From positions 310,001 through 374,000 of the forward strand of contig NZ_MUNQ01000005.1 in the NCBI RefSeq assembly GCF_002001165.1: a DNA stretch of 64,000 bases, given 5' to 3'. The translations under genes and the position numbers were made by a program. This document shows positions 9,282 through 19,042 of this stretch, in pieces (the first letter of the stretch is position 1; each line of letters starts with the position of its first letter). The notes below the pieces were generated by a model that was not told the DNA's origin, did no database searches, and worked only from the letters and a program-made list of their open reading frames with translations. Source of the stretch: Rhodanobacter sp. C05. Its GTDB lineage: Bacteria; Pseudomonadota; Gammaproteobacteria; Xanthomonadales; Rhodanobacteraceae.

Positions 9282-12200
9282 ATGGAAACGATCTATCCCG
9301 CCGGACCTGCCGAGGTGCCGGCCGCTTTCACGCGTCCGGGCCCATCTTATCGGCGCCACGCATGGCTTGCCGTCGGCGGCCTGCTGTTCTTCATCCTGCT
9401 CTACTTTGCGCTGACGGCCTGGTTTGTGTTGACCGGGATCAGCGAGCTGATGAAGCTCGCTGCCGGAGGCGGCTTTCTCGACATCATGGTTGGTGCGAGC
9501 AGCCTGTTCCTGGCGTTTTTCCTGATCAAGGCGCTGTTCTTCATCAAGAAGGGCGGACAGAACGGCGGCATCGAACTTGCGCGCGCGGAGCAACCACGCC
9601 TGTTCGCCTTTCTCGAACGAATTGCCGATGAGGCGGGCGCGCCGCGGCCGCACAAGGTCTACGTCAGCGGCCGCGTCAATGCCGCGGTGTTCTACGACCT
9701 GTCATTGCTCAACCTGCTGTTTCCGTCGCGCAAGAATCTGGAAATTGGCCTGGGCCTGGTGAACATGCTGAATCTCGGCGAGTTCAAGGCCGTCTGCGCC
9801 CACGAATTCGGCCACTTCGCGCAACGCTCGATGGCGGTGGGTCGCTGGGTCTACACGACCCAGCAGATTGCCGCGCATATCGTCGGCAGGCGTGATGCGC
9901 TGGATACATTCCTGCGACAACTGTCGAGGATGGACTTCCGCATCGCCTGGGTCGGCTGGCTGCTTGGGTTGGTGATCTGGGCCCTTCGCGCCGTGGTCGA
10001 CGCCGTGTTCCGGCTGGTTGTGATCGCCCAGCGTGCGCTTTCGCGTGAGATGGAAATGCAGGCGGATCTGGTCGCCGTCTCGCTCACCGGAAGTGACGCG
10101 CTGGTGCATGCGCTGCACCGTCTGCAGATCGCCGATGACGCGTGGGACCGGACCATGAACTTCCTGCGTGGCGAAGTGGCTGCGCACAGTCCTCCCCGCG
10201 ACGCATTTACCGTGCAGCAGGCGCTGGCGGACCGTCTGTGCCTGGTTTACAACGACCCCGACTACGGCCATCGTCCTCAGGTGCCGGTCGAAGGTGGCGC
10301 TGCGTTCCGCGTTTTCGAAGATGCACTCGCGCAGCCGCCGCGGATGTGGTCAACCCATCCCATGAACCACGAGCGGGAGAAGAACGCCAAGCGTATGTAC
10401 CTTGCTGCACCGGCGGACGAGCGCAGTGCCTGGGTGGTATTTGATGATGTCCAGAACCTGCGCGAGAGGATGACCCGCGAGCTGGTCGGCAAGACCGAGC
10501 ATGCCCTTGCCGAGCCGACCGAAACGCTGAGAAAGCTGGAGGAGCAGTTCGGTCGCGAACACCTGAAGTCGTACTACCGGGGCATCTATCTCGGACTCTC
10601 CGCCGTGCGTCAGTCGGCACGCGCCGAGGAATTGTATGAACGCGCCTTGGTCACGGGGCCGCTGCAGCTGGACATGCTGTATCCGCAGAACCTTGGTGAG
10701 GAGCTCGAACGCCTGCGTTCGCTCGAACGGGAACATGCGCTGCTGTGCTCGCTGCGTGACCGTGTTTATGACGCGCCGGACGGCGTCATCCGCTACCGCG
10801 GCAGGATACTCAAGCGTAGCGAATTGCCTGCCGCCATTGCATCGGTCGACAAGGAACGCGCCGCAACGCGCTCCGGTCTGGAAGCCATTCTCAAGAATGC
10901 ACGCAGCCTTCATCTGGCCGCAGCGGCAAAGCTCTCGCCTGCATGGCAGGCGTATTTGCTGGGCTTGCTGCGATTGCTCCATTACGCCGATCACGCCGAG
11001 GCAAACGTACGGGATGCGCAGGCTGGACTCGCGCGCGCCTGGCAGCGGGCAACCGCGCGCGGCAGCATCGATGAGCGTGGAGCTCGCAACATTCTGGCAA
11101 GTGCGAACGATATCCATCGCGCATTGACTCAGGTATTCAGCCAGGCAGCCAGTGTGCATCCGGGAGCGAAGATTCTCGCCGAACTGGGCAAGGACAGCTG
11201 GCCGGCGGCGCTCGGCGCGTACGGCCTCAACACCCCTGCCCGCGCCAATATCAACGAATGGCTGCGCCTTATAGACAAATGGATCAATCACGCCACTGGA
11301 TGGCTGTCGGCATTGCGGCGCACCGCGCTCGATGAGCTGCTGCTGACCGAGGCCACCGTCGCCGCCGCGACCCGTGGCCTGCCACCGCAAGATGCGCCGA
11401 GCACGGCACCTTGGGTTCCCGAGAGTTATCACACCCTGGCGCCGGGCAGTGAGCGCGGCCGCCACGACAAGCCTGACTTCTGGCACAAGTTCCAGACGGC
11501 CAGTGGCTTCTTCCCGGGTCTTGCCCGTGCCGCAGTTGCCGTCACCATCGTCGGATCGGTACTCGCGCTTGGCTGGAGTGTGGGACGTACCACGATCACC
11601 GTGTACAACGGCCTGGCACGCGCAGTCGTTGCAACGGTGGATGGCCATCGCGTGAGCTTGCAGCCGCATTCGCATGCGGACGTTTCGGTGAGTGACAGTG
11701 GCGACATTCGGGTCGTCACACAGGCGAGCGACGAGCAGCCGATCGAAGATTTCATCGCACCCATCAGCCGTGCCGACACCCAGCTGGTGTACAACGTTGC
11801 TGCGGCCAGCCCACTGCGGCAGTGGACGGCAACCTACGGCAACGTGGCGCCGGCGGCACCACACGTGCTGATGCCAAAGCGCTGGCAGGCAGTCTGGGCG
11901 CAATACATTTTCAGCCCGCCGCCGGAACGCATCGAGAGCAAGAGTGGTGGCGGTACGCTGACCGTACTCGACGCTGCCGACAACGATATGCCCGAGTTCA
12001 TCATGAGCCAGGTCCAGGACAAGCAGGCTGCTGCGACCATGCTCCTGGCCCATGTGCGCTTCGATGCACCGGACTCGCCTTATCTGCTGAGCTGGCTGGG
12101 ACTGGCAAGTTCGCTTCCCGACTTCAGCGATGCACTCGCGGCGAGGCGGGCACACTTTCCGAATGATGTCATCGTCATGCGCGTCGAGCAGGACATGGCG

Positions 12201-13088
12201 AAAGGGGCCGCACATGATGCGGTCTGCGCGCGTGATCGTGCGCGGGCCGACGCAGCGCCGACGCAGCCTGACCTGGCCTATCTGGTGACGCGTTGCATGC
12301 AGCCCGGTCCTGAACGCGATCAGAAGTTTGAGGAGGGGCTCCAGCGCTGGCCAGACTCCGCCTGGTTCGCGAACGCCGCGGCAACTGTCGACAGCGAGCA
12401 CGCAAACTACCCAGCTGCGCTGGCCGACTACCAGATCGCGATGTCGAAGAATCTGGCGCTGCGCCCGGTAGACGCACTCCAGGTGCTTCGCCTCTTGCGC
12501 CTGACCGATCCGGCCGCCGCATTGCAGAGGCAAGCTGAATTCGCGCGAATATCCCCCATCGTGCACAACCTGATGCTGCTCGAACCTGGTGCGCCGCTGC
12601 CAGAGGGTTCCTATCGCTCACTTGGCCTCCTGGCCAACGGGCACATCGATGAAGCCGTAGCCGCAGCGGCCAATACGCCCATGGCCTCGCGGGTACTGCG
12701 GCTGGCGGCTGGCTCACGAGGCGCCTCTGCCGAGTTGCGTGCACGCGCCACCAGACTTCCTGCCAGCGAAGGAGTCGACGAGCAGACCGTATGGCTTGCT
12801 CTGGCCGAGGGTGACAATGCCGACGATCCGGCCATCGCTACCGTGCTCGACAATATTGAAAAGGAGTACGACTCACCCGGCATCGTTGCAAAGCTGCAGC
12901 GCTTCCTGGCGCTGTCCCGTAACGGCAATGCAATGGCCGCAGAGCATTCGCTGGATGGCGTACCGTTCATGCTGCGTGCCCAAGCTTTCATCGCCGGCGC
13001 GTATCTGCTTGGTGATCGCACACCAGAGACATGGCGGACCTATGCGCGCAGCGTTCTATTTGCGGGAGAACGGCCATACATGGGCTAG
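9282..13088 (+). CDS. Very large M48-family membrane metallopeptidase with C-terminal repeat region
   Basis: 1268 residues from ATG 9282; the frame could start 38 codons earlier at 9168, but that extension is not signal-like. Two N-terminal membrane segments (about 27-50 and 65-88) precede an M48 peptidase core with the zinc motif HEFGH at residues 174-178 and a downstream third-ligand region REMEMQADLVAV near 255. Another hydrophobic segment lies near 225-250, and a further single span near 745-768 (ARAAVAVTIVGSVLALGWSVG). The C-terminal 480 residues after that span look extracytoplasmic and alpha-helical, TPR-like (LADYQIAMSKNLALRPVDAL). HtpX-type M48 enzymes are about 290 residues, so three quarters of this protein is accessory. 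The role is probably envelope quality control, which is an inference. Confidence 0.85.
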   Translation: METIYPAGPAEVPAAFTRPGPSYRRHAWLAVGGLLFFILLYFALTAWFVLTGISELMKLAAGGGFLDIMVGASSLFLAFFLIKALFFIKKGGQNGGIELARAEQPRLFAFLERIADEAGAPRPHKVYVSGRVNAAVFYDLSLLNLLFPSRKNLEIGLGLVNMLNLGEFKAVCAHEFGHFAQRSMAVGRWVYTTQQIAAHIVGRRDALDTFLRQLSRMDFRIAWVGWLLGLVIWALRAVVDAVFRLVVIAQRALSREMEMQADLVAVSLTGSDALVHALHRLQIADDAWDRTMNFLRGEVAAHSPPRDAFTVQQALADRLCLVYNDPDYGHRPQVPVEGGAAFRVFEDALAQPPRMWSTHPMNHEREKNAKRMYLAAPADERSAWVVFDDVQNLRERMTRELVGKTEHALAEPTETLRKLEEQFGREHLKSYYRGIYLGLSAVRQSARAEELYERALVTGPLQLDMLYPQNLGEELERLRSLEREHALLCSLRDRVYDAPDGVIRYRGRILKRSELPAAIASVDKERAATRSGLEAILKNARSLHLAAAAKLSPAWQAYLLGLLRLLHYADHAEANVRDAQAGLARAWQRATARGSIDERGARNILASANDIHRALTQVFSQAASVHPGAKILAELGKDSWPAALGAYGLNTPARANINEWLRLIDKWINHATGWLSALRRTALDELLLTEATVAAATRGLPPQDAPSTAPWVPESYHTLAPGSERGRHDKPDFWHKFQTASGFFPGLARAAVAVTIVGSVLALGWSVGRTTITVYNGLARAVVATVDGHRVSLQPHSHADVSVSDSGDIRVVTQASDEQPIEDFIAPISRADTQLVYNVAAASPLRQWTATYGNVAPAAPHVLMPKRWQAVWAQYIFSPPPERIESKSGGGTLTVLDAADNDMPEFIMSQVQDKQAAATMLLAHVRFDAPDSPYLLSWLGLASSLPDFSDALAARRAHFPNDVIVMRVEQDMAKGAAHDAVCARDRARADAAPTQPDLAYLVTRCMQPGPERDQKFEEGLQRWPDSAWFANAAATVDSEHANYPAALADYQIAMSKNLALRPVDALQVLRLLRLTDPAAALQRQAEFARISPIVHNLMLLEPGAPLPEGSYRSLGLLANGHIDEAVAAAANTPMASRVLRLAAGSRGASAELRARATRLPASEGVDEQTVWLALAEGDNADDPAIATVLDNIEKEYDSPGIVAKLQRFLALSRNGNAMAAEHSLDGVPFMLRAQAFIAGAYLLGDRTPETWRTYARSVLFAGERPYMG

Positions 13089-13283
13089 TTCAAGCTTCGC
13101 GGCAATAAGCTTCATCCGTGACACGGAGTCGACGCATTCCAACCCCGCTTGCTCAACTCGGCAAACGGAGGCGGAAGCTCTCTACTCTTTCTTGAAGACA
13201 GCACTCAGCTGTCCATCGTGGAGTTCAAACAGGATCTGCAGTTCACTCCGTACGCCGAAGTCATTCAGCGCACGGCGATCCAC

Positions 13284-14336
13284 TCACTTGGCCAGCGACG
13301 CATTGTCGATGACGAAGCGGTACTTCACGTCACCCTTCACCATGCGGTCATAGGCCTCGTCGATCTTCTGTGCCGGGATCATCTCGATGTCGGAGACGAT
13401 GCCCTTCTCGGCGCAGAAATCCAGCATCTCCTGCGTTTCGGCGATGCCGCCGATCAGCGAGCCGGCGATCGCCCGGCGCTTGAAGATCAGGTTGGCCACG
13501 CTCGGCGACGGATGCGGATGCTCCGGCACGCCGACCAGCACCAGCGTGCCGTTGCGCTTGAGCAGCCCGGTGAAGGCATCCAGCGAATGGCTCGCGGCCA
13601 CGGTGTTGAGGATGAAGTCGAAGCTGCTGGCGTGCACCTTCATTTCGTCAGCGTTGCGCGAAACCACCACTTCGTTCGCGCCGAGGTCCAGCGCCGCCTG
13701 GCGTTTGCTGTCCGACGTGGTGAAGGCCACCACATGTGCGCCCATCGCGTGCGCAAGCTTCACGCCCATATGGCCCAAGCCGCCGATGCCAACCACGCCG
13801 ACCTTGCTACCGGGGCCAACCTTCCAGTGCCGCAGTGGCGAATAGGTAGTGATGCCCGCGCACAGCAGCGGCGCGACTGCGGCGAGCTGCGATTCGGGAT
13901 GGCGGATTTTCAGCACGAACTTTTTATCGACCACGATGCGCTGCGAATAACCGCCCAGTGTGTGCCCGGGCGCATCCGCGGTCGGGCCGTTGTAGGTACC
14001 GACGAAACCGTTCTCGCAGTACTGCTCCAAGCCCTCGTCGCAGGCCGCGCAATGCTGGCAACTGCCGACCAGACAGCCCACGCCCACGGTGTCGCCGACC
14101 TTGAAACCGGTCACCTCATTGCCCACCGCGCTGACGTGGCCAACGATCTCGTGGCCGGGTACGCAGGGATACAACGTGCCACCCCACTCGGAGCGCACCG
14201 TATGCAGGTCGGAATGGCAGACACCGCAATAGGCAATATCGATCTGCACGTCTTGCGGACCGGGCGCGCGGCGTTCGATGTCGATGGATTGCAGCGGCTT
14301 GTCGGCGGCATGTGCGCCGTAGGCTTTGGTGGTCAT
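13284..14336 (-). CDS. Zinc-dependent NAD(P) alcohol/aldehyde dehydrogenase (MDR superfamily, YahK/CAD-like)
   Basis: 350 residues from ATG 14336, with a GGAAAA(C) ribosome region upstream. Catalytic zinc ligands are visible in CGVCHSD and PGHEIVGHV. The structural zinc lobe is CQHCAACDEGLEQYC. The cofactor motif GIGGLGHMGVKLA matches the cinnamyl-alcohol dehydrogenase branch that reduces aldehydes with NADPH. It is the last gene of a minus-strand group with a cupin, a CMD protein and an aldo/keto reductase, 34 bases behind the cupin. The cluster looks like an aldehyde or quinone detoxification unit controlled by the divergent LysR gene. Confidence 0.92.
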   Translation of the reverse strand: MTTKAYGAHAADKPLQSIDIERRAPGPQDVQIDIAYCGVCHSDLHTVRSEWGGTLYPCVPGHEIVGHVSAVGNEVTGFKVGDTVGVGCLVGSCQHCAACDEGLEQYCENGFVGTYNGPTADAPGHTLGGYSQRIVVDKKFVLKIRHPESQLAAVAPLLCAGITTYSPLRHWKVGPGSKVGVVGIGGLGHMGVKLAHAMGAHVVAFTTSDSKRQAALDLGANEVVVSRNADEMKVHASSFDFILNTVAASHSLDAFTGLLKRNGTLVLVGVPEHPHPSPSVANLIFKRRAIAGSLIGGIAETQEMLDFCAEKGIVSDIEMIPAQKIDEAYDRMVKGDVKYRFVIDNASLAK

Positions 14337-14370
14337 GACGTTTTCCTTGCTGGGGATTGATGGAATGGGG

Positions 14371-14778
14371 TCAGGATGCCGGTCCTGCAAGATATTCCTC
14401 GTCGATCACCTTCTCCATCCACTCGACCACCTTGCCGTCCTTCGCCTCCTGGACGGCGATGTGGGTCATCGCGGTGGTCGGCGTGGCGCCGTGCCAGTGC
14501 CGATGATTCGACGGGCAACAGACGATGTCGCCGGCGCTGATCTCCATGATCGGGCCACCTTCGCACTGGGTCCAGCCCTTGCCTGCGGTGACGATCAGCA
14601 CCTGCCCCAGCGGATGCGTGTGCCAGGCGCTGCGCGCGCCCGGCTCGAAGGTCACGATGCCGCCGGACACGTTCGCGCCACCGATGCCCTTGAACGGCGA
14701 ATCGATGCGGACCCTGCCGGTGAAGTACTCGGCTGGTCCGGCGACGGAGGGCTGTGAGCCGTTGCGGATGATTTCCAT
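14371..14778 (-). CDS. Cupin-domain protein
   Basis: 135 residues from ATG 14778. This start places the cupin barrel at the correct distance; a longer frame upstream is not conserved-looking. Cupin motif 1 is [17 protein letters not shown] and motif 2 is [18 protein letters not shown], giving His ligands for a metal. The pattern resembles the cupin often annotated as carboxymuconolactone-decarboxylase-associated or (R)-mandelonitrile-lyase-like. It lies between the alcohol dehydrogenase (34 bases) and the CMD gene, from which it is separated by a REPIN repeat. Enzymatic activity is not established. Confidence 0.85.
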   Translation of the reverse strand: MEIIRNGSQPSVAGPAEYFTGRVRIDSPFKGIGGANVSGGIVTFEPGARSAWHTHPLGQVLIVTAGKGWTQCEGGPIMEISAGDIVCCPSNHRHWHGATPTTAMTHIAVQEAKDGKVVEWMEKVIDEEYLAGPAS

Positions 14779-14863
14779 GGTGAATGCTCTTGATGAATGG
14801 ACGGAAAAAGTATGCAGAACGACGCACAACGCCTCGGCTCTCGTCATTACGGGGACTCTCCGC

Positions 14864-14949
14864 CGTCATTCCCGCGAAAGCGGGAATCCAGTGTCTTCCA
14901 GCTCATGAAATGCCAAGGCACTGGATCCCCGCTTTCGCGGGGATGACGG
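14864..14949. repeat. REPIN-like paired palindrome
   Basis: Two palindromes in inverted arrangement. The left one reads ATTCCCGCGAAAGCGGGAAT, followed by CCAGTG; the right one is CTGGATCCCCGCTTTCGCGG followed by GGATGAC. About 35 bases lie between them. It sits between the CMD gene and the cupin gene of one transcription unit. Related copies occur at 31513 and 38060. Confidence 0.85.
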
Positions 14950-14957
14950 CATGGGGC

Positions 14958-15710
14958 TTACGCTGACGTGCCCTCGTTGATCACCCTTGTCGCATTCAAT
15001 GTGCGTGGATAACCGATGAAGGGCAAAAGCTGCGTGATGGCGGCGATGAGTACCTGGCGATCGTTGCCGACGGCGAGGTTCCCCGCGACGTGACCGGCCA
15101 GCTGCGGTTCGCAACCGCCGAGTGACGCAAGGATCGCGAACGTCAGCAGTTCACGTGTCTGCAAGTCCAGGCCGTTGCGCGTGTAGTAGTCACCGAAGCA
15201 ATTCGCGGAAAGAAAGCGCTGGATGTGCAGCTGATCCTTTGGCGACTGCGCGACCATCGCGTCGATGCGATCGCCAAATATCTGCTTCTGTACTGCCAAC
15301 CCTTTTTCGAACCGCGTCTGTGCCGTCGTGGTCGATTGCTCCGGCAGCGGCAACGCGATGGCGCGACTGCGGAACACCTCGTTGGTGGCATGCAGGAAAT
15401 CGAACGCCCTGGCCATGCCCACGTAAGGCAGCGCCTGATAGAGGATTTCCCTGGCCTCGACCGGCGTCACGCCGACGTTGAGCGCGGCGCCCAGCATGAT
15501 GCGGTATTCGTTCACCGCCTGGCAGGCGATCAACGCCGCCAGTTGAATCATCAGGCGCAAACGGACATCCATCCCCGTGGCTTCGATCACTTCATCGAAC
15601 GCCCAGTTGTCGAAGATCTCGATCAGCTCGGGGTCGCTGACCTTCAGCGTCGAAACGTGGTTGGGAAACAGTTCATCGTGATTGCGCTGCGCGACTTCGG
15701 TGATTGCCAT
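14958..15710 (-). CDS. Carboxymuconolactone decarboxylase (CMD/AhpD-like) family protein
   Basis: 250 residues from ATG 15710, preceded by CGAGGC as a weak ribosome site. It contains two CMD-like modules: one around residues 40-110 (LRLMIQLAALIACQAVNEYRIMLGAAL, EAREILYQALPYVGMARAFDF) and a second around 150-240 (LDLQTRELLTFAILASLGGC, RQVLIAAITQLLPFIGYPR). The Cys in the second module sits where AhpD-type proteins carry one redox Cys, but the classical CxxC pair is absent. It lies 26 bases downstream of the aldo/keto reductase and belongs to the same transcript. Confidence 0.87.
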   Translation of the reverse strand: MAITEVAQRNHDELFPNHVSTLKVSDPELIEIFDNWAFDEVIEATGMDVRLRLMIQLAALIACQAVNEYRIMLGAALNVGVTPVEAREILYQALPYVGMARAFDFLHATNEVFRSRAIALPLPEQSTTTAQTRFEKGLAVQKQIFGDRIDAMVAQSPKDQLHIQRFLSANCFGDYYTRNGLDLQTRELLTFAILASLGGCEPQLAGHVAGNLAVGNDRQVLIAAITQLLPFIGYPRTLNATRVINEGTSA

Positions 15711-15736
15711 CGGGTTGCCTCGTTGATCCTGTTTGT

Positions 15737-16816
<1,080 letters not shown>

Positions 16817-16839
16817 TCATTAATAAGCCGGGTCCGCCC

Positions 16840-17736
16840 ATGCCCCGCGAGAACTACAACGATCTGCTGGCCTTCCTGGCGGTGGCGCGCGAACGCAGCT
16901 TTACCCGCGCCGCCGCGCAGTTGGGTGTGTCGCAATCGGCACTCAGCCATACCATCCGCGGGCTGGAGGCCCGCCTCGGCCTGCGCCTGCTCACCCGCAC
17001 CACGCGCCATGTCGCCCCCACCGAAGCGGGCGAGCGCCTGTTCCGGGAGCTGGCTCCCAATTTCGGCGACATCGACGCAGCCGTAGCGAGCCTGAGCGAG
17101 CTGCGCGACAAGCCCAGCGGCACGCTGCGCATCACCACCGGCGAGCACGCCGCCACGACGATCCTCTGGCCGGCACTGCGCAGGCTCTTGCCGGAATACC
17201 CGGACATCCGCGTCGAGGTGATCAGTGACTCCACCTTGACCGACATCGTCGCCGGGCGCTTCGATGCAGGCATCCGTCTCGGCGAGCAGGTGGCCAAGGA
17301 CATGATCGCCACACCGATCGGGGCGCCGATGCGGATGGCCGTCGTCGGCGCGCCCGACTACCTCGCTGCACGACCGCCCGTGCATACCCCGCGCGATCTC
17401 ACCGGGCACGATTGCATCAATATCCGTTTCCTTACCCATGGCGGACTCTACGCGTGGGAGTTCGAACAGGACGGCCACGCGCTGAACGTCCGCGTGGAGG
17501 GTCGGCTGGCCTTCAACAACAGCCAGCAGATCCGTACGGCGGCGCTCGATGGCTTCGGCCTCGCCTGTCTGCCGGAAGACATCGTGCTGGCGGATATCGC
17601 GGCAGGCAGGTTGCAGCGCCTGCTGTGTGACTGGTGTCCGCCATTTCCCGGCTATCACCTCTACTACCCGAGCAGGCGCCAGCACTCGCCGGCGTTTTCG
17701 CTGCTGGTGGAGGCATTGCGCTATAGGGAAGGCTGA
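16840..17736 (+). CDS. LysR-family transcriptional regulator
   Basis: 298 residues. The N-terminal winged helix-turn-helix is clear (YNDLLAFLAVARERSFTRAA, then LGVSQSALSHTIRGLEARLG and LLTRTTRHVAPTEAGERL). A periplasmic-binding-like effector domain fills residues 90-295. It is transcribed away from the aldo/keto reductase cluster, which it presumably controls. The intergenic region holds ATCTGAGCTCATTAAT but I cannot assign an operator with certainty. Immediately downstream lies the tail of a destroyed pirin gene. Confidence 0.92.
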   Translation: MPRENYNDLLAFLAVARERSFTRAAAQLGVSQSALSHTIRGLEARLGLRLLTRTTRHVAPTEAGERLFRELAPNFGDIDAAVASLSELRDKPSGTLRITTGEHAATTILWPALRRLLPEYPDIRVEVISDSTLTDIVAGRFDAGIRLGEQVAKDMIATPIGAPMRMAVVGAPDYLAARPPVHTPRDLTGHDCINIRFLTHGGLYAWEFEQDGHALNVRVEGRLAFNNSQQIRTAALDGFGLACLPEDIVLADIAAGRLQRLLCDWCPPFPGYHLYYPSRRQHSPAFSLLVEALRYREG

Positions 17737-17738
17737 TC

Positions 17739-17894
17739 CTTGCCAGCCAGCTGCTCAAACTCGGCGGTCAGCCGGTGCAGGGCGACGTGCTGTTCTCCGG
17801 CCCGTTCGTGATGGACACACCCGAGCGACTCGAAAAGGCGAAGCGTGACATTGCCAGCGGTCGCATGAGGCAACTCGAAGGCGTGCCGTTTTGA
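17739..17894 (+). pseudogene. C-terminal remnant of a pirin-family gene
   Basis: Three bases after the LysR stop, an open frame without a start codon encodes about 51 residues ending at TGA 17894. The translation (LLKLGGQPVQGDVLFSGPF, then VMDTPERLEKAKRDIASGRM) is the characteristic C-terminal helix-containing segment of pirin-family cupins (the GPFVMxTxEE.. region). The bicupin core that should precede it is missing. Pirins often accompany LysR and oxidoreductase genes, so this looks like a deletion that removed the gene body next to the regulator. Not listed as a coding gene because no start is available. Confidence 0.75.
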
Positions 17895-18167
17895 TGTTGG
17901 AAGTCATCCGACTTCAGCATGATCGACATGACCACTGCAGGTATACGACCTGCGGTGGTCATGCAACGCCCTGTGATTTCTAGAACCAAGCTGCTCTCGC
18001 CCCGTGGCCCATGGCAAACCTTGCGACAAATACAGGTAGCGCCATTACAGCAGCTGACCGACATGCGCGCTGCAGGTAGTTAATCGACACGCAAACGGCA
18101 ATGATGTGCTGAACTACCCGCGCCCTTTCCGCCAGCACTCGGCGACGTCTACCTGCAAGGACTGTTC
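17895..18167. other. Intergenic stretch with a strong hairpin
   Basis: Between the pirin remnant and the creatininase-family gene. It contains the palindrome at 17927-17963 and an AAGGA-type ribosome site near 18156 for the next gene. No other feature was recognised. Confidence 0.5.
17927..17963. repeat. 16-bp inverted repeat (hairpin)
   Basis: The arms CATGACCACTGCAGGT (17927-17942) and ACCTGCGGTGGTCATG (17948-17963) pair over 16 positions with one mismatch and a five-base loop. No T-tract follows on either strand, so it is not a standard terminator. It could be an operator or a mobile palindrome. Confidence 0.7.
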
Positions 18168-18986
18168 ATGATGCGTCATTCACTGCGGCCCGTTTTCGCG
18201 GCCGTCATTTTTTTCATCGCCGCGCAGACGACATTCGCGCAGACACCAAGAACCGTGCTGCTGCAGGACCTGACCTGGACCGAGCTGCGCGACCAGATCC
18301 AGGCCGGCAAGACCACCATCATCATTCCGATCGGTGCGACCGAGCAGAGCGGTCCGGATGTCGCACTGGGCAAGCACAACGCGCGCGTGGCGTGGCTGTC
18401 ACAACGGATTGCCGAAGGGCTCGGCAATGCACTCGTGGCGCCGGTGATCGCGTATGTGCCGGAAGGCAGCTACGCGCCGCCGACATCGCACATGCGCTTT
18501 CCCGGCACCATCACCATCCCGGACGACGTGTTCGAGAAAATGCTGGAGTCCGCTGCCAACAGCTTTGCGGTGCACGGCTTCCGCAACATCGTCTTTCTGG
18601 GCGATCACGGTGGCTACCAGAAGGATATCCAGCATGTGGTTGCCCATCTCAACAAGAGCTGGGCCGGCTCGGCGACGCGAGCCTTCGTGCCACCGGAATA
18701 CTACGCTGCCAGCTCGGATGGCTACGCACAGATCCTGCGCCAGCATGGCTTTCGCGATGACGAGATCGGCACGCATGCGGGACTCGCCGATACCTCCCTG
18801 CAACTTGCGGTGGCTCCGCAAATGGTCAGGCTGGATCGGCTGCGCACCAGCTCGAAGCTCGGCGCAGCAGACGGCGTCTATGGCGGTGACCCGCGCCGTT
18901 CCAGCGCCGAACTCGGTCGGCTGGGTATCGATGCCATCGTGTCGCGAACCGTCGATGCGCTCAAGAAGGACACCGCTGGGCGATAA
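18168..18986 (+). CDS. Exported creatininase-family amidohydrolase
   Basis: 272 residues, with a signal peptide at 1-24 (FAAVIFFIAAQTTFAQ, cleavage after AQA/QT-like AQ). The mature part carries the creatininase-fold metal motifs: IIPIGATEQSGPDVALGKHN (Glu, Asp and His ligands), GSYAPPTSHMRFPGT and the second site FLGDHGGYQKD. Creatininase relatives hydrolyse cyclic amides or peptide-like bonds; most bacterial members, such as creatininase and MftE, are cytoplasmic, so the Sec signal is notable. It lies 56 bases upstream of a beta-propeller protein that is also exported, suggesting they act together outside the inner membrane. Confidence 0.85.
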   Translation: MMRHSLRPVFAAVIFFIAAQTTFAQTPRTVLLQDLTWTELRDQIQAGKTTIIIPIGATEQSGPDVALGKHNARVAWLSQRIAEGLGNALVAPVIAYVPEGSYAPPTSHMRFPGTITIPDDVFEKMLESAANSFAVHGFRNIVFLGDHGGYQKDIQHVVAHLNKSWAGSATRAFVPPEYYAASSDGYAQILRQHGFRDDEIGTHAGLADTSLQLAVAPQMVRLDRLRTSSKLGAADGVYGGDPRRSSAELGRLGIDAIVSRTVDALKKDTAGR

Positions 18987-19042
18987 TGCAACCGCCAGCC
19001 TTCGATCCACCCCCATTCCCATCATTTGAAACGAAGATCATC

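Noticed and set aside
10350-12566. Long minus-strand frame inside the M48 peptidase gene
   Set aside because: No motifs or start site and composition of a shadow frame.
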